Below are positions 43,553 to 52,589 of a stretch of DNA of 64,000 bases, in pieces. Position 1 is the stretch's first letter. Each line of letters opens with the position of its first letter. The notes below the pieces were generated by a model. That model saw nothing but the letters and a program-made list of their open reading frames with translations. It had not been told where the DNA came from and ran no database searches. The DNA is from Sphingopyxis sp. DBS4 (lineage in GTDB: Bacteria; Pseudomonadota; Alphaproteobacteria; Sphingomonadales; Sphingomonadaceae): NCBI RefSeq assembly GCF_024628865.1, contig NZ_CP102384.1, positions 1,313,001 to 1,377,000 on the forward strand. Reading direction: 5' to 3'. The position numbers were made by a program, and so were the translations under genes.

Positions 43553-45262
43553 ATGACCGTCGACACCTGGCTGCTGCACGATACGCCGTCGAAGCGCTTC
43601 CCGATTTATACGCGTTCCAACGCGGCCGAAGTGATGGGCGCACCGGTATCGCCGCTCGGCTGGTCCTATGTCTGGCGCGAAGCCTTCGGTCCGGGCACGG
43701 TGCGCGGCTATGTCGATTTCGGCGGTTTCGACGCCGACGAGTTCGACGGGCCCGAGGATGTCTATGGCATCTTCGGCGGCTATTTCTATCTCAACATCTC
43801 GGTGATGTTCGTCGAGATGGAGCGAATGATGCCGGGTGGCGCGGCGCGCATGGCGGCGATGTTCGATAGCGGCCCGGGAATGCCGCCGCATATCGCCGAG
43901 GATTGGCACGCGAATGCCGCCTGCGGCGCGCGGGTCGCGGCGAATGTCGGGTGCTTCATGGCGGGCGAGGTCCACCCCGACCTGGACGTTTTGCACGAAG
44001 CGGCGATCGCGTTGCGCGCGGAGCGCCCCGATCTCGCGTCGATTTCACCGGCCGAGATCATCGCGCGGCTGCGGTCGATTACGCCCCTCCTCGACCGCGC
44101 CGGATGCATCCATGTGCAGATCGGGCAGGCGGGCATGATCGCGATGGGCCAGCTTGCCGAGCTTCTGGCGGCCGTCGGCCGGGCCGGGGACGTGGCGCGG
44201 CTGGGCACCGGCATCGGCGATGTCGAGTCCGCCGATATCGCTCGCGGGCTTTGGACGATCAGCCGCCTGGTTCGCGGCTCACCCGCGCTCAAGGCCGCTT
44301 TCGCGCCGGGCATCGACGGCGTGCTGGGTCGCATAACCGACCTCCGATTCCACGACCTCTTCCGCCATTTCCTCTATGAGCATGGCGCGCGCGCGACGAA
44401 CGAATGGGACCTGATCTACGATACCTATGAAACCGCGCCGCAAACCGCGCTGGCGCTGATCGACGCGATGGCGAAGCAGGGGGACGAAGCCGATCCCGAG
44501 GCGGCGCTGAATCGCAACGCGGCGCTGCGGCGCGAATGCCTCGCCGATATTCGTGCGCAATTTCCCGGTCAGGCCGATGAGATCGACGCCGCCGCGACGG
44601 CGCTCGCGACATGGTTCGTCGCGCGCGAGCGGTCGAAGAATATGTGCGTCCGCCTGGTTCACGAGGCCCGCATGGGCTGCGAAGCGCTGGCGGCGCAGGG
44701 CATTGCGGCAGGCGCGCTCGACGACCGGCGGCAATTCTATATGCTTCTGTCGAATGAACTCGACGCTTGGGCGAGCGACCCCGCCGCCTTCACCGACACG
44801 CTGCGCCGGCGGCTGGCCGATTATCACGCCCTGGATCAGATCGAGCCGCCCTTCTTCGTCAACGGCGAATGCCCGCCGATCGCCGAATGGCCGCAGCGAA
44901 GCGTGCGTGACATCGCGGCCGCCGCCGATGGCGATCGGCTGACGGGTGTCGCCTGTTCGCCGGGCCAGGTCACGGGGCGGGCGCGGATCATCCTCGACCC
45001 TTCCGACCCCGGCGCGCTCGAACCCGACGAGATTCTCGTCACCACGAACACCAACCCCAGTTGGACGCCGCTGTTCCTCGTCGCCGGCGCGGTGGTGACC
45101 GAGTTCGGGTTGTTCAATAGCCACGCCAGCATCGTCTCGCGCGAGCTGGGAATTCCATGCGTCGCGTCGGTCGACGGCGCAACCGACCGGATCAAGGACG
45201 GCATGCTGGTGTGCGTCGACGGAGCGGCCGGAACCGTCGATATTCTCGAGGGGGTCGCCTGA
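43553..45262 (+). CDS. PEP-utilising mobile-domain protein without ATP-grasp
   Basis: A 569-residue protein. The C-terminal domain (about 465-569) is the swivelling phosphohistidine domain: GVACSPGQVTGRARI, ILVTTNTNPSWTPLF, then LFNSHASIVSRELGIPCV with His524 as predicted carrier. The first 460 residues lack an ATP-grasp and look like the acceptor-binding middle domain of rifampin phosphotransferase-type enzymes (mostly helical, e.g. ANVGCFMAGEVHPDL). ATG 43553 has GGAGAGGATTGC upstream; the longer frame is unsupported. The stop overlaps the P450 start (TGATG). With the dikinase-like protein at 38121 it would make up a split ATP-dependent phosphotransferase. Confidence 0.82.
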   Translation: MTVDTWLLHDTPSKRFPIYTRSNAAEVMGAPVSPLGWSYVWREAFGPGTVRGYVDFGGFDADEFDGPEDVYGIFGGYFYLNISVMFVEMERMMPGGAARMAAMFDSGPGMPPHIAEDWHANAACGARVAANVGCFMAGEVHPDLDVLHEAAIALRAERPDLASISPAEIIARLRSITPLLDRAGCIHVQIGQAGMIAMGQLAELLAAVGRAGDVARLGTGIGDVESADIARGLWTISRLVRGSPALKAAFAPGIDGVLGRITDLRFHDLFRHFLYEHGARATNEWDLIYDTYETAPQTALALIDAMAKQGDEADPEAALNRNAALRRECLADIRAQFPGQADEIDAAATALATWFVARERSKNMCVRLVHEARMGCEALAAQGIAAGALDDRRQFYMLLSNELDAWASDPAAFTDTLRRRLADYHALDQIEPPFFVNGECPPIAEWPQRSVRDIAAAADGDRLTGVACSPGQVTGRARIILDPSDPGALEPDEILVTTNTNPSWTPLFLVAGAVVTEFGLFNSHASIVSRELGIPCVASVDGATDRIKDGMLVCVDGAAGTVDILEGVA

Positions 45263-46503
45263 TGCCGACCCCCGGCGATGCAATCCTGTCCCCCCATACC
45301 TACGCCGATCCCGATGCGATGGACACATTGTTCACCGCGCTGCGCCGCGACGATCCCGTGCACCGCGTCGAACATCCCGATTATCGCCCCTTCTGGGCGG
45401 TCACCAAATTCGCCGATATCCAGGAGGTCGAACGGCAGCCCGATCTCTTTCTGAATGCGCCGCGCACTTTCCTGCGCACCCTCGCCTATGAGGAGCGCGC
45501 CCGCGCGGCGACCGGCGGCAATCCCGCGCTTCTGCGTAGCCTCGTCTTCATGGATGCGCCCGATCATGCGCAATATCGCAAGCTCACGCAGGCGTGGTTT
45601 ATGCCGGGGCGGATCAAGGCGCTCGAAGCCGATATCCGCCAGCTCGCGGCCGAGGTGATCGATGATATGGCCGACCGCGGTGGAGCCTGCGATTTCGCCG
45701 CCGACGTCGTGCCCTATTTTCCGGTGCGGGTCATCATGCGCATCCTCGGCGTGCCGCGATGCGACGAGCCGTTGATCCTGCAACTGACGCAGGAAATCTT
45801 CGGGTCGGACGATCCCGACGTGCAGGCGGCGCGGACGATGACCGCGAGCCTGGCCGATACGGTGAAGGTCTTCTCCGACTATTTCCGCGACCTGACCGCC
45901 GAGCGCCGCCGCAATCCTTCGGACGATCTCGCCACATTGTTCGCGCATGCAGAGATCGACGGCCGGCCGATGGCGGACCATGAAAGCGTCTCCTATTATA
46001 TTCTCGTGGCGACGGCCGGGCACGATACGACCAGTTCCACCACAGCGGGCGGCCTGCTGGCCTTGATCGAGAACCCCGATGCGCAGGCACAGCTAAGGGC
46101 CGATCTTTCGCTTCTGCCCGGCGCCGTCGACGAAATGGTGCGCTGGGTGTCTCCCGTCCGCCATTTCTTTCGCACCGCGACCCGCGATCATGAACTGCGC
46201 GGCAAGGCCGTTCGCGCCGGTGACAGCCTGATGATGTGTTACCCCAGCGCCAATCGCGACGAGGAGATATTCGACGATCCTTTCGCGTTCCGGATCGATC
46301 GCCCGGCGAACCGGCACATCGCCTTCGGCTACGGCCCGCATCTGTGCCTGGGCATGCATATGGCACGGATGGAAATCCGCATCTTCTACGAAGAATTGCT
46401 GCGCCGCGTTGCCTCCGTCGAGCTGGCGGGCGACCCGGCCTGGCTCGCATCGACCAACGTCGGCGGGCTCAAGCGCCTACCCATCCGTTTTACGCTCGCT
46501 TGA
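45262..46503 (+). CDS. Cytochrome P450
   Basis: A 413-residue soluble bacterial P450: I-helix AGHDTTSST (residues 252-260), ExxR at 291-294 (EMVR), heme loop FGYGPHLCLGMHMAR with Cys362 as axial ligand. SLVFMDAPDHAQYRKLTQAWF is typical of the CYP groups near steroid and terpenoid hydroxylases. The ATG shares a base with the previous stop (TGATG). No ferredoxin or reductase gene is adjacent. It probably hydroxylates the cluster substrate; the resulting alcohol is a plausible acceptor for the phosphotransferase (inference). Confidence 0.93.
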   Translation: MPTPGDAILSPHTYADPDAMDTLFTALRRDDPVHRVEHPDYRPFWAVTKFADIQEVERQPDLFLNAPRTFLRTLAYEERARAATGGNPALLRSLVFMDAPDHAQYRKLTQAWFMPGRIKALEADIRQLAAEVIDDMADRGGACDFAADVVPYFPVRVIMRILGVPRCDEPLILQLTQEIFGSDDPDVQAARTMTASLADTVKVFSDYFRDLTAERRRNPSDDLATLFAHAEIDGRPMADHESVSYYILVATAGHDTTSSTTAGGLLALIENPDAQAQLRADLSLLPGAVDEMVRWVSPVRHFFRTATRDHELRGKAVRAGDSLMMCYPSANRDEEIFDDPFAFRIDRPANRHIAFGYGPHLCLGMHMARMEIRIFYEELLRRVASVELAGDPAWLASTNVGGLKRLPIRFTLA

Positions 46504-46555
46504 CAGACGGGGCTCGTCCCGCCGATCAGGCAAAGGCGGCCACCGGGGAGGAACT

Positions 46556-47293
46556 ATGATCGCCGATACCGATTTTTCCGGAAAGACCATTCTCGTCGTC
46601 GGCGGATCGAGCGGCATCGGAAACGGCATTGCGCACGGCTTTCGTCAACGTGGCGGGGCGGTGCATGTGTGGGGAACCCGCGCTGCGGCGTCCGACTATG
46701 ATCCTGCCGACGGCTCCGATCTGGCCGGGCTCGGCTATGATTGCGTCGATGTCGGCGATCCGGCGGCGATCGACGCCGCCGCGACGCCCTTCGACCGGCT
46801 CGACGTGCTTGTGCTGTGCCAGGGCGTCGTCGTCTACAAGCGCGGCGAGTTCGAGCGCGAGGGGTGGGACCGGGTCATGGCGGTCAACCTTGATAGTCTG
46901 ATGCATTGCGCGCGCAAATTTCGCGGCCAGCTATCCGAGACCCGTGGTTCGATCGTCGTGGTCAGTTCGATTTCGGGTTTGCGGGGAAATATCGGCAACC
47001 CCGCTTATGCCGCGTCCAAGGCGGGCGCGATCAGCTTGACCAAGACGCTCGGCCAAGCGTTCGCCGCGGACGGCATTCGCGTCAACGGCCTGGCGCCGGG
47101 GCTCGTCGATACGAAATTGACCAAGGCCACGACGCAGCATCCCGATCGCCTGGCAGGCCGCCTGGCGGCGATCCCGCAGCGGCGAATGGGGACGCCCGAG
47201 GATATGGCCGGCGCCGCGATCTTCCTCGCGTCCCCGCTCGCATCCTACGTAACCGGCCATACGCTCGTGGTGGACGGCGGTCTCTCGCTCTAA
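46556..47293 (+). CDS. SDR family oxidoreductase of the dikinase/P450 cluster
   Basis: A 245-residue short-chain dehydrogenase: VVGGSSGIGNG for the nucleotide, LCQG replacing NNAG near residue 88, catalytic Ser138, Tyr151 and Lys155 (YAASK), and VTGHTLVVDGG at the end. GGGGAGGAACT precedes the ATG at 46556. Last gene of the operon; it likely oxidises an alcohol formed by the P450 or a later intermediate. The N-terminal extension of the open frame overlaps the P450 and is rejected. Confidence 0.9.
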   Translation: MIADTDFSGKTILVVGGSSGIGNGIAHGFRQRGGAVHVWGTRAAASDYDPADGSDLAGLGYDCVDVGDPAAIDAAATPFDRLDVLVLCQGVVVYKRGEFEREGWDRVMAVNLDSLMHCARKFRGQLSETRGSIVVVSSISGLRGNIGNPAYAASKAGAISLTKTLGQAFAADGIRVNGLAPGLVDTKLTKATTQHPDRLAGRLAAIPQRRMGTPEDMAGAAIFLASPLASYVTGHTLVVDGGLSL

Positions 47294-47340
47294 CACTGGC
47301 TGTACCGTCCTTCCGTTGCTGGAAGGACAGCGGGGTGTTA
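47291..47340. terminator. Hairpin after the cluster SDR
   Basis: GTCCTTCC (47307-47314) pairs with GGAAGGAC (47321-47328) around GTTGCT, and outer TAACAC pairs with GTGTTA (47335-47340). It starts at the SDR stop codon and separates that operon from the convergent tRNA-Lys. Confidence 0.6.
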
Positions 47341-47358
47341 TCCTAAGTCTCTAAAAAA

Positions 47359-47434
<76 letters not shown>

Positions 47435-47875
47435 ACTGCCGTTTTCAGGCAGTCTCCTCAGCGGCTCCGGGGAGCCTTGTGCTGCGAAGAGAGCGGCCCG
47501 CTATCATGCCAATTCGCTGATGGCAATGGTCCTCGCCGATATTTTTTCACATCTATCCTCCATCGGGCAGTTGTGCATTGTGCGACGGACTCGCTGCGGT
47601 ACCATCCAACCTCGCTAGGTCGCGGGCGTCTCTGCCACGGCGCCTGCTGAGTAGGGTGTTCGTATCGCGGTTGACGCGCACTTCGTTCGCGGCCGGTCGT
47701 CGGTCCAGAGCGATGCGCGCATGGCTTCGAGTTCGCCGTCGATCAATTTCTCGATATCGCCCGGTTCAACGCCCGCATGCACGCCTGGATATCGCGGGCG
47801 GTTTTGCAGAGCACTTCCTGATTGACGGCTTCCCCAACAAAGCGTGACAGGTCGCCCTTGCGACCGCCGCCGCCA
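47435..47875. other. Non-coding stretch between tRNA-Lys and gene remnants
   Basis: A 441-base stretch with no credible gene on either strand. Short frames, such as one ending near 47847, lack ribosome binding sites and family resemblance. It may be the worn end of an element once inserted at the tRNA or the flank of the deletion seen at about 48330; no integrase or direct repeat of the tRNA 3' end could be made out. Confidence 0.5.
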
Positions 47876-48330
47876 TTATGGCGCGAGTCCTGATTTCGGC
47901 GCTTTGAATATCTGGCCGTCGATCGGCGCATTGACGGAGACAGTCTTCCAATAGACGGTGTTCGCTTTTACACCATCATAATAAAGGGACACCTCGCGCG
48001 CCTGCAACCAGCGCGGATTGTCGAGCATGACGAAATCGTCATAGGTGCGCACGTGGAACCCGCGCGGCGTCGCGAAGCCCATGTAGCGGATATAATGGCT
48101 GTCGCGATCGATGCCGAACAGCGTCCGGGTCCCGTTCGGGTCGATGATCCGGATCATCCGCACCGGGTGGCCCTCGACGTTGGTGTCGGGCGCCCGCTCG
48201 ATCCGGAAACCGTCGTTCAGCGCCTGGCGGATGATGCCGAAGCCGAAATTATTCGCCCAATAGGCGTCAGCCTCCGCCTTTGGCATCACCCCTTTCTCGG
48301 TCCAGGTCGTCGTGCCGTCGAAACCGACCT
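47876..48330 (-). pseudogene. C-terminal fragment of an outer-membrane-lipoprotein-carrier-like protein
   Basis: About 150 residues with protein-like composition, from LLFEVGFDGTTTWTEKGVMP through RMIRIIDPNGTRTLFGIDRD to KAPKSGLAP and a stop at 47876. Start codon and N-terminal half are missing: upstream of about 48330 the same strand is antisense to a GH3 fragment. The strand-rich pattern suggests a LolA/LppX-like lipid-binding fold, with low certainty. The very long frame continuing to 50446 is not a fusion but an accident of GC-rich antisense. Confidence 0.6.
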
Positions 48331-49039
48331 CGAACAGCAGGCGCTCGCCGACGCGGTCCTGGCGCTCGGCAAGCCGGTGGCGACGGTGATTTTCGCGGGC
48401 CGCCCGCTGACGATCGGCGCGCTCGCCGACCGCGCGCCGGCGATCCTCTGGGCCTGGCATCCGGGGGTCGAGGCGGGGCCCGCGCTCGCCGATCTGCTGT
48501 TCGGCGACGTCAGCCCGTCGGGCCGCCTGCCGATCAGCTTCCCGCGCCACGTCGGGCAGATTCCGATCCACTACGACCACCGCAGCACCGGCCGTCCGCC
48601 GAGCGAGACCGAACGCAACAGCGCCAAATATGTCGACGCCCCCTGGACCCCGCTCTATCCCTTCGGCCACGGCCTGACATATGCGCCTGTCCGTTACGAG
48701 GCGTTGACCCTGTCGTCCGAACGGGTCGCGCCCGGCGCCGCGCTTGATGTCGCCTTCCGGATCGCGAACGAAGGCCGGTTCGCGGTCGAGGAGGTGGTCC
48801 AGCTTTATCTGCACGACGAGGTCGCGAGTACGACCCGCCCGGTCAAGGCGCTCAAGCGTTTCGCCCGCATCGCGCTCGCACCCGGTGAGCGCAAACAAGT
48901 CCGCTTCACGCTCGCGGCCGCCGATTTCGCGTTGCTCGATGTCGGTCTTGCGCCCGTGGTCGAACCGGGCGGCTTCTCGCTGTTCGTCGGCGGCAGTTCG
49001 GAAACGGCGCTGGAGGCGTATTTCACCGTCGAGAGCTGA
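48327..49039 (+). pseudogene. C-terminal fragment of a GH3 beta-glucosidase
   Basis: About 235 residues matching the GH3 C-terminal half: QQALADAVLALGKPVATVIFAGRP, the LFGDVSPSGRLPISFPRHVGQIP block, LYPFGHGLTYAPV, and a fibronectin-type III-like end with VQLYLHDEVAST and VKALKRFARIALAPGE. The N-terminal catalytic barrel (about 500 residues) is absent, with no start codon or ribosome binding site. The fragment begins exactly where the opposite-strand fragment ends, so both lost their 5' parts in one deletion. It ends 8 bases from the rodA stop. Confidence 0.75.
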
Positions 49040-49047
49040 GCCGCGCC

Positions 49048-50154
49048 TCAGTGAAAGCGGCGGCTGCCCGTCTTGCTGTCGTTCTCGACCGCCAGGATGA
49101 TGCCGATGCAGGTCATGATCGTCAGCATCGACGATCCGCCATAGGAAAAGAGCGGCAGCGGAATGCCGACGACCGGCGCCAGGCCCATCACCATCGACAG
49201 GTTGATCGCGATATAGAAGAAGATCGTCATCGTCAGGCCGGCGGCGGTCAATTGGCCGAAGCGCGTGCGGGCGCGCAGCGCGACGCGCGTGCCCCAGCGG
49301 ATCAGCAGGAAAAAGGCGAAGAGCAGGCCGATCCCGCCGATCAGCCCCCATTCCTCGGCCATCGTCGCGAAGATGAAGTCGGTATGCCCCTCGGGCAGAT
49401 AGTCGAGATGGCTCTGCGACCCGTTGAGGAAGCCCTTGCCGCCGATTCCGCCCGATCCGATCGCGATCTTCGATTGGCTGATATGATAGCCTGCGCCGAG
49501 GGGATCGCTCTCGGGGTCGAGGAAGATCAGGATTCGCTTCTGCTGATAATCGTGAAGCATCGAGAAAAGCACCGGAAGCGCCGCGGCGCCCGCGCCGGCG
49601 GCGCTGCCGAACCACCAGAAAGGCAGCCCGGCGACGAACATCACGACCACGCCGCCGATGCTGATCGCGAGCGCGGTGCCGAGGTCGGGCTGCAGCATGA
49701 CGAGCGCGGCGGGGAGCCCGATGGCGACCAGCGCGGGCCAGAGCGCGGTGAAGGTGCGCGTGTTGCCCGGTGGCAATTGGGCATAGAAGCGCGCAAGCGC
49801 GAGGACGATCGCGACCTTCATCAGTTCCGAGGGTTGAAGGTTCATGAAGCCGAGGTTGAGCCACCGCTGGCTGCCGCCGCCGACGAAGCCCAAAAGCTCC
49901 ACTGCGAGGAGTAGCAGCAGGACACCAAGATAGCCCAGATAGGAGAAATCCTCGAAGATCCGGAGGGGCATCCGGCTGATGCCGAGCATGATGCCGAGGA
50001 AAACGAGGAAACGCACCCCCTGTTGCCACGCCCAGGGCGACCAGTTTCCGCCCGCCGCCGAATAAAGGACGAGCAGGTCGAAAGTGATGATCGAGCCGAG
50101 CAGCGCGATCAGCTTCCACGGAATGCGCTGGATGGCGGGCGGGACGGGGATCAT
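49048..50154 (-). CDS. rodA: Rod-shape-determining peptidoglycan polymerase RodA
   Basis: A 368-residue SEDS glycosyltransferase with about ten membrane helices: GGGSQRWLNLGFMNLQPSELMKVA, LQPDLGTALAISIG, SHLDYLPEGHTDFIFATMAEEWG (conserved EGHTDFIF loop) and LPLFSYGGSSMLTIM. It polymerises lateral-wall glycan with PBP2. The ATG at 50154 overlaps the mrdA stop (ATGA). Last gene of mreBCD-mrdA-rodA; convergent with the GH3 fragment. Confidence 0.97.
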   Translation of the reverse strand: MIPVPPAIQRIPWKLIALLGSIITFDLLVLYSAAGGNWSPWAWQQGVRFLVFLGIMLGISRMPLRIFEDFSYLGYLGVLLLLLAVELLGFVGGGSQRWLNLGFMNLQPSELMKVAIVLALARFYAQLPPGNTRTFTALWPALVAIGLPAALVMLQPDLGTALAISIGGVVVMFVAGLPFWWFGSAAGAGAAALPVLFSMLHDYQQKRILIFLDPESDPLGAGYHISQSKIAIGSGGIGGKGFLNGSQSHLDYLPEGHTDFIFATMAEEWGLIGGIGLLFAFFLLIRWGTRVALRARTRFGQLTAAGLTMTIFFYIAINLSMVMGLAPVVGIPLPLFSYGGSSMLTIMTCIGIILAVENDSKTGSRRFH

Positions 50155-52058
50155 TGCGCGAGCCCCGGATCGGGCGCGGCGATACCGGCCTTCCAGGCCG
50201 CATAATTGCGATCCATGCGCTCCTTGATCGTGCCGCCCCAGCCGGTCTCGAACGCATCGAGCGCTTCCATCGCCTTTTCGCGGTCGTAGAGAAAGGTGAG
50301 AATGTCCTTGGCGACGGGGGCTGCGGCGCGGCTGCCGCCCATGCCATGCTCGATGATGACCGATATCGCATAGCGCGGATCGCCGACCGGCGCGAAGCCG
50401 ATGAACAGGCCGTGGTCGCGAAACTTCCACGTCCCGCCCTTGCCATTGCCGGTGTTGAGCCCGCGTACCTGCGCGGTGCCGGTCTTGCCGGCCATGGTGA
50501 TTCCGTCGAGCGGCAGGCGGCTGCGCCCGGCGGTGCCGCCCGGCCCGTTGACGACGAGGTCCATGCCCAGGCGCGCGGTCCCGAGCGCTTCGGCGGAGAA
50601 GGGCAGGGGGTCGTTCTTGAACTGCCGGTTGACGAGGCGGGGATAGAGGCGGCGCCCCGAGGCGATGCGCGACGCCATCACCGCGAGCTGAAGCGGGTTC
50701 ACGCTGACATAGCCCTGACCGATCACCGCGTTCAGCGAATCCGACGCCGACCAGGGCTGGCCGTATTTCTTCATCTTCCACGCGCTGTCGGGGATGGTGC
50801 CGAAGCGCTGGTTGCTGCCCGCGAGCTGGAATTCCTCGCCGAGGCCCATCAGGCGCGCCGTCGGGGCGATCGCATCATAACCGAGCCGATCCGCGACCCA
50901 GTAGAAATAGCTGTTGCAGCTTTTCATGATCGCGTGCGGCATATCGAGGCTGCCGTGCGTGCCGAGGCAGCGGAAGAAACGGTTGCCGAGGCGGTAGCCG
51001 CCGATGCACGTGTGGCGCTCGCTGGGATCGATGCCATGCTCGATGGCGGCGATCGCGGCCATCGGCTTCAGCGTCGAACCGGGCGGATAGAGGCCGCGCG
51101 TCGCCTTGTTGATCAGCGGCTGGTGATCGTCGGCGCGCAGCCAGCTATATTCCGAATTGCTGATGCCGTCCGAAAAGCTGTTCGGATCGAAGCTGGGCAT
51201 CGAGACGAAGGCGAGGATATCGCCGGTCAGCGTGTCGATGACGACCGCTGCGCCCGATTCGGGGCCCAGGCGCCGCGCGGCATAGTCCTGCAGGTCGGCG
51301 TCGATCGTCAGGTGGACGGTCTTGCCCTGCGTGTCGGGCTGGGTGCTGAGCTCGCGCACTACCTTGCCGCGCGCGGTGACCTCGACGCGCTTGGCGCCGG
51401 GCTTGCCGCGCAGCATGTCCTGAAAATATTTTTCGAGCCCGTCCTTGCCCGTCTTGTAGCCGGGCGTGATGTAGAGCGGATCCTTGACCTTCTCATATTC
51501 CTCTGCGGTCGGCGCCCCGACATATCCGATCAGATGGCCGACCGCGGCGCCGGTCGGATAGTTGCGCGCAAAGCCGCGCTGCGGCGCGATGCCCGGCAGT
51601 TCGGGCAGATGGACAAGCACCGAGGCATAATCCTGCTCCGTGACGTCTTCCGCGACCGCCACCGGCTGAAATCCCGACGCGGCTTTCAGGTCGCGCTCGA
51701 TCCGCTCCATCGTGTCGCCATCGAGGCGGAGCAGCGTCTTGAGCTGTCCGAGTACCAGATCCTTGTTGTGCAGGCGATCGGGAATGATGTCGACGCGCAA
51801 GGAGACGCGATTGTTCGCCAGCGCCTTGCCCTGCCGGTCGACGATCCAGCCGCGCCGCGGCGGGATGAGCGTTAGATTGACGCGATTGCTTTCCGATTCA
51901 AGAACATAGCGCTCATTGTCGATGATCGAAATATAGGCCATCCGCGCCGCGAGCGTGCCGAACAGCGCCGCCTGCGCGCCGCCGACGACGATCGCGCGGC
52001 GGGTGAAGGTGATGCCTCTCCAGGCTTCGGTGATGGGCGGGCTTTTCTTGCCGAACAT
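50151..52058 (-). CDS. mrdA: Penicillin-binding protein 2
   Basis: A 635-residue class B transpeptidase: one N-terminal membrane helix (residues 20-45), PBP dimerisation domain with RRGWIVDRQGKALANN, active-site STLK (Ser328, Lys331), SCNSYFYW (SxN motif) and KTGTAQV (KTG motif). It cross-links peptidoglycan for elongation. It lies 9 bases after mreD and overlaps rodA by 4. No frameshift or missing catalytic residue. Confidence 0.97.
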   Translation of the reverse strand: MFGKKSPPITEAWRGITFTRRAIVVGGAQAALFGTLAARMAYISIIDNERYVLESESNRVNLTLIPPRRGWIVDRQGKALANNRVSLRVDIIPDRLHNKDLVLGQLKTLLRLDGDTMERIERDLKAASGFQPVAVAEDVTEQDYASVLVHLPELPGIAPQRGFARNYPTGAAVGHLIGYVGAPTAEEYEKVKDPLYITPGYKTGKDGLEKYFQDMLRGKPGAKRVEVTARGKVVRELSTQPDTQGKTVHLTIDADLQDYAARRLGPESGAAVVIDTLTGDILAFVSMPSFDPNSFSDGISNSEYSWLRADDHQPLINKATRGLYPPGSTLKPMAAIAAIEHGIDPSERHTCIGGYRLGNRFFRCLGTHGSLDMPHAIMKSCNSYFYWVADRLGYDAIAPTARLMGLGEEFQLAGSNQRFGTIPDSAWKMKKYGQPWSASDSLNAVIGQGYVSVNPLQLAVMASRIASGRRLYPRLVNRQFKNDPLPFSAEALGTARLGMDLVVNGPGGTAGRSRLPLDGITMAGKTGTAQVRGLNTGNGKGGTWKFRDHGLFIGFAPVGDPRYAISVIIEHGMGGSRAAAPVAKDILTFLYDREKAMEALDAFETGWGGTIKERMDRNYAAWKAGIAAPDPGLAQ

Positions 52059-52067
52059 GAGCGGGAT

Positions 52068-52589
52068 TTATCTGCGCCTGAGACGGAAATTGTCAAACTT
52101 GCCGGTCAGACGAAGAAACAGCGGCATGAGCAGGACCGAAACGATGATTTGGGGCACCACGAGCCCGAGGACATGCCCCGGCGCAGCGTGGGGGTGGGTG
52201 ATCAGCGCGGCGATTGACTGAATGACCGCGACGAGCAAGGCGCCGATCGCCCAGTCGTGCAGAAAGCCGCGCCAATAGATGCGCTGCGAGATATAAGCGA
52301 TCACGATGCTCGCGATCGTCCACAGCCCGATCGCGGTGCCGATCGGCGCGCCGCTGAACAGATCGTCCCACAGGCCGAGCGGCAGGCCGATCCACACCGG
52401 CCACATCTCGGTGCGCAGCAGCTGCCAGCTCAAAAAGAACAGCAGTCCGAGCGGCGGCAGCACCGGCGAACTGGCGACGAGCGGCAGCATCAGCGGCAGC
52501 GCCGAGGCGAACAGCACGGTCGCGATCGGCACGATCCGCATCCGCCACAGCGACGCCGGTTCGCCGAGGCGCGGTCCGCGCGGGTTCAT
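52068..52589 (-). CDS. mreD: Rod shape-determining protein MreD
   Basis: A 173-residue membrane protein with about five hydrophobic segments (IVPIATVLFASALPLMLPLVA, LPPLGLLFFLSWQLL, LGLWDDLFSGAPIGTAIGLWT). The GLWDDLFSGAPIG segment is characteristic of MreD. Its ATG overlaps the mreC stop (ATGA) and mrdA follows directly. Assembles with MreC and RodA/PBP2. Confidence 0.93.
   Translation of the reverse strand: MNPRGPRLGEPASLWRMRIVPIATVLFASALPLMLPLVASSPVLPPLGLLFFLSWQLLRTEMWPVWIGLPLGLWDDLFSGAPIGTAIGLWTIASIVIAYISQRIYWRGFLHDWAIGALLVAVIQSIAALITHPHAAPGHVLGLVVPQIIVSVLLMPLFLRLTGKFDNFRLRRR

Noticed and set aside
47435..47875. Integrase or attachment site next to tRNA-Lys
   Set aside because: No integrase motif and no repeat of the tRNA 3' end could be seen in the window.
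47876..50446. An 856-codon frame that looks like a fusion of the lipoprotein-carrier-like fragment with other sequence
   Set aside because: Most of it is out of frame within mrdA, rodA and the GH3 fragment; high-GC DNA keeps it open by chance.
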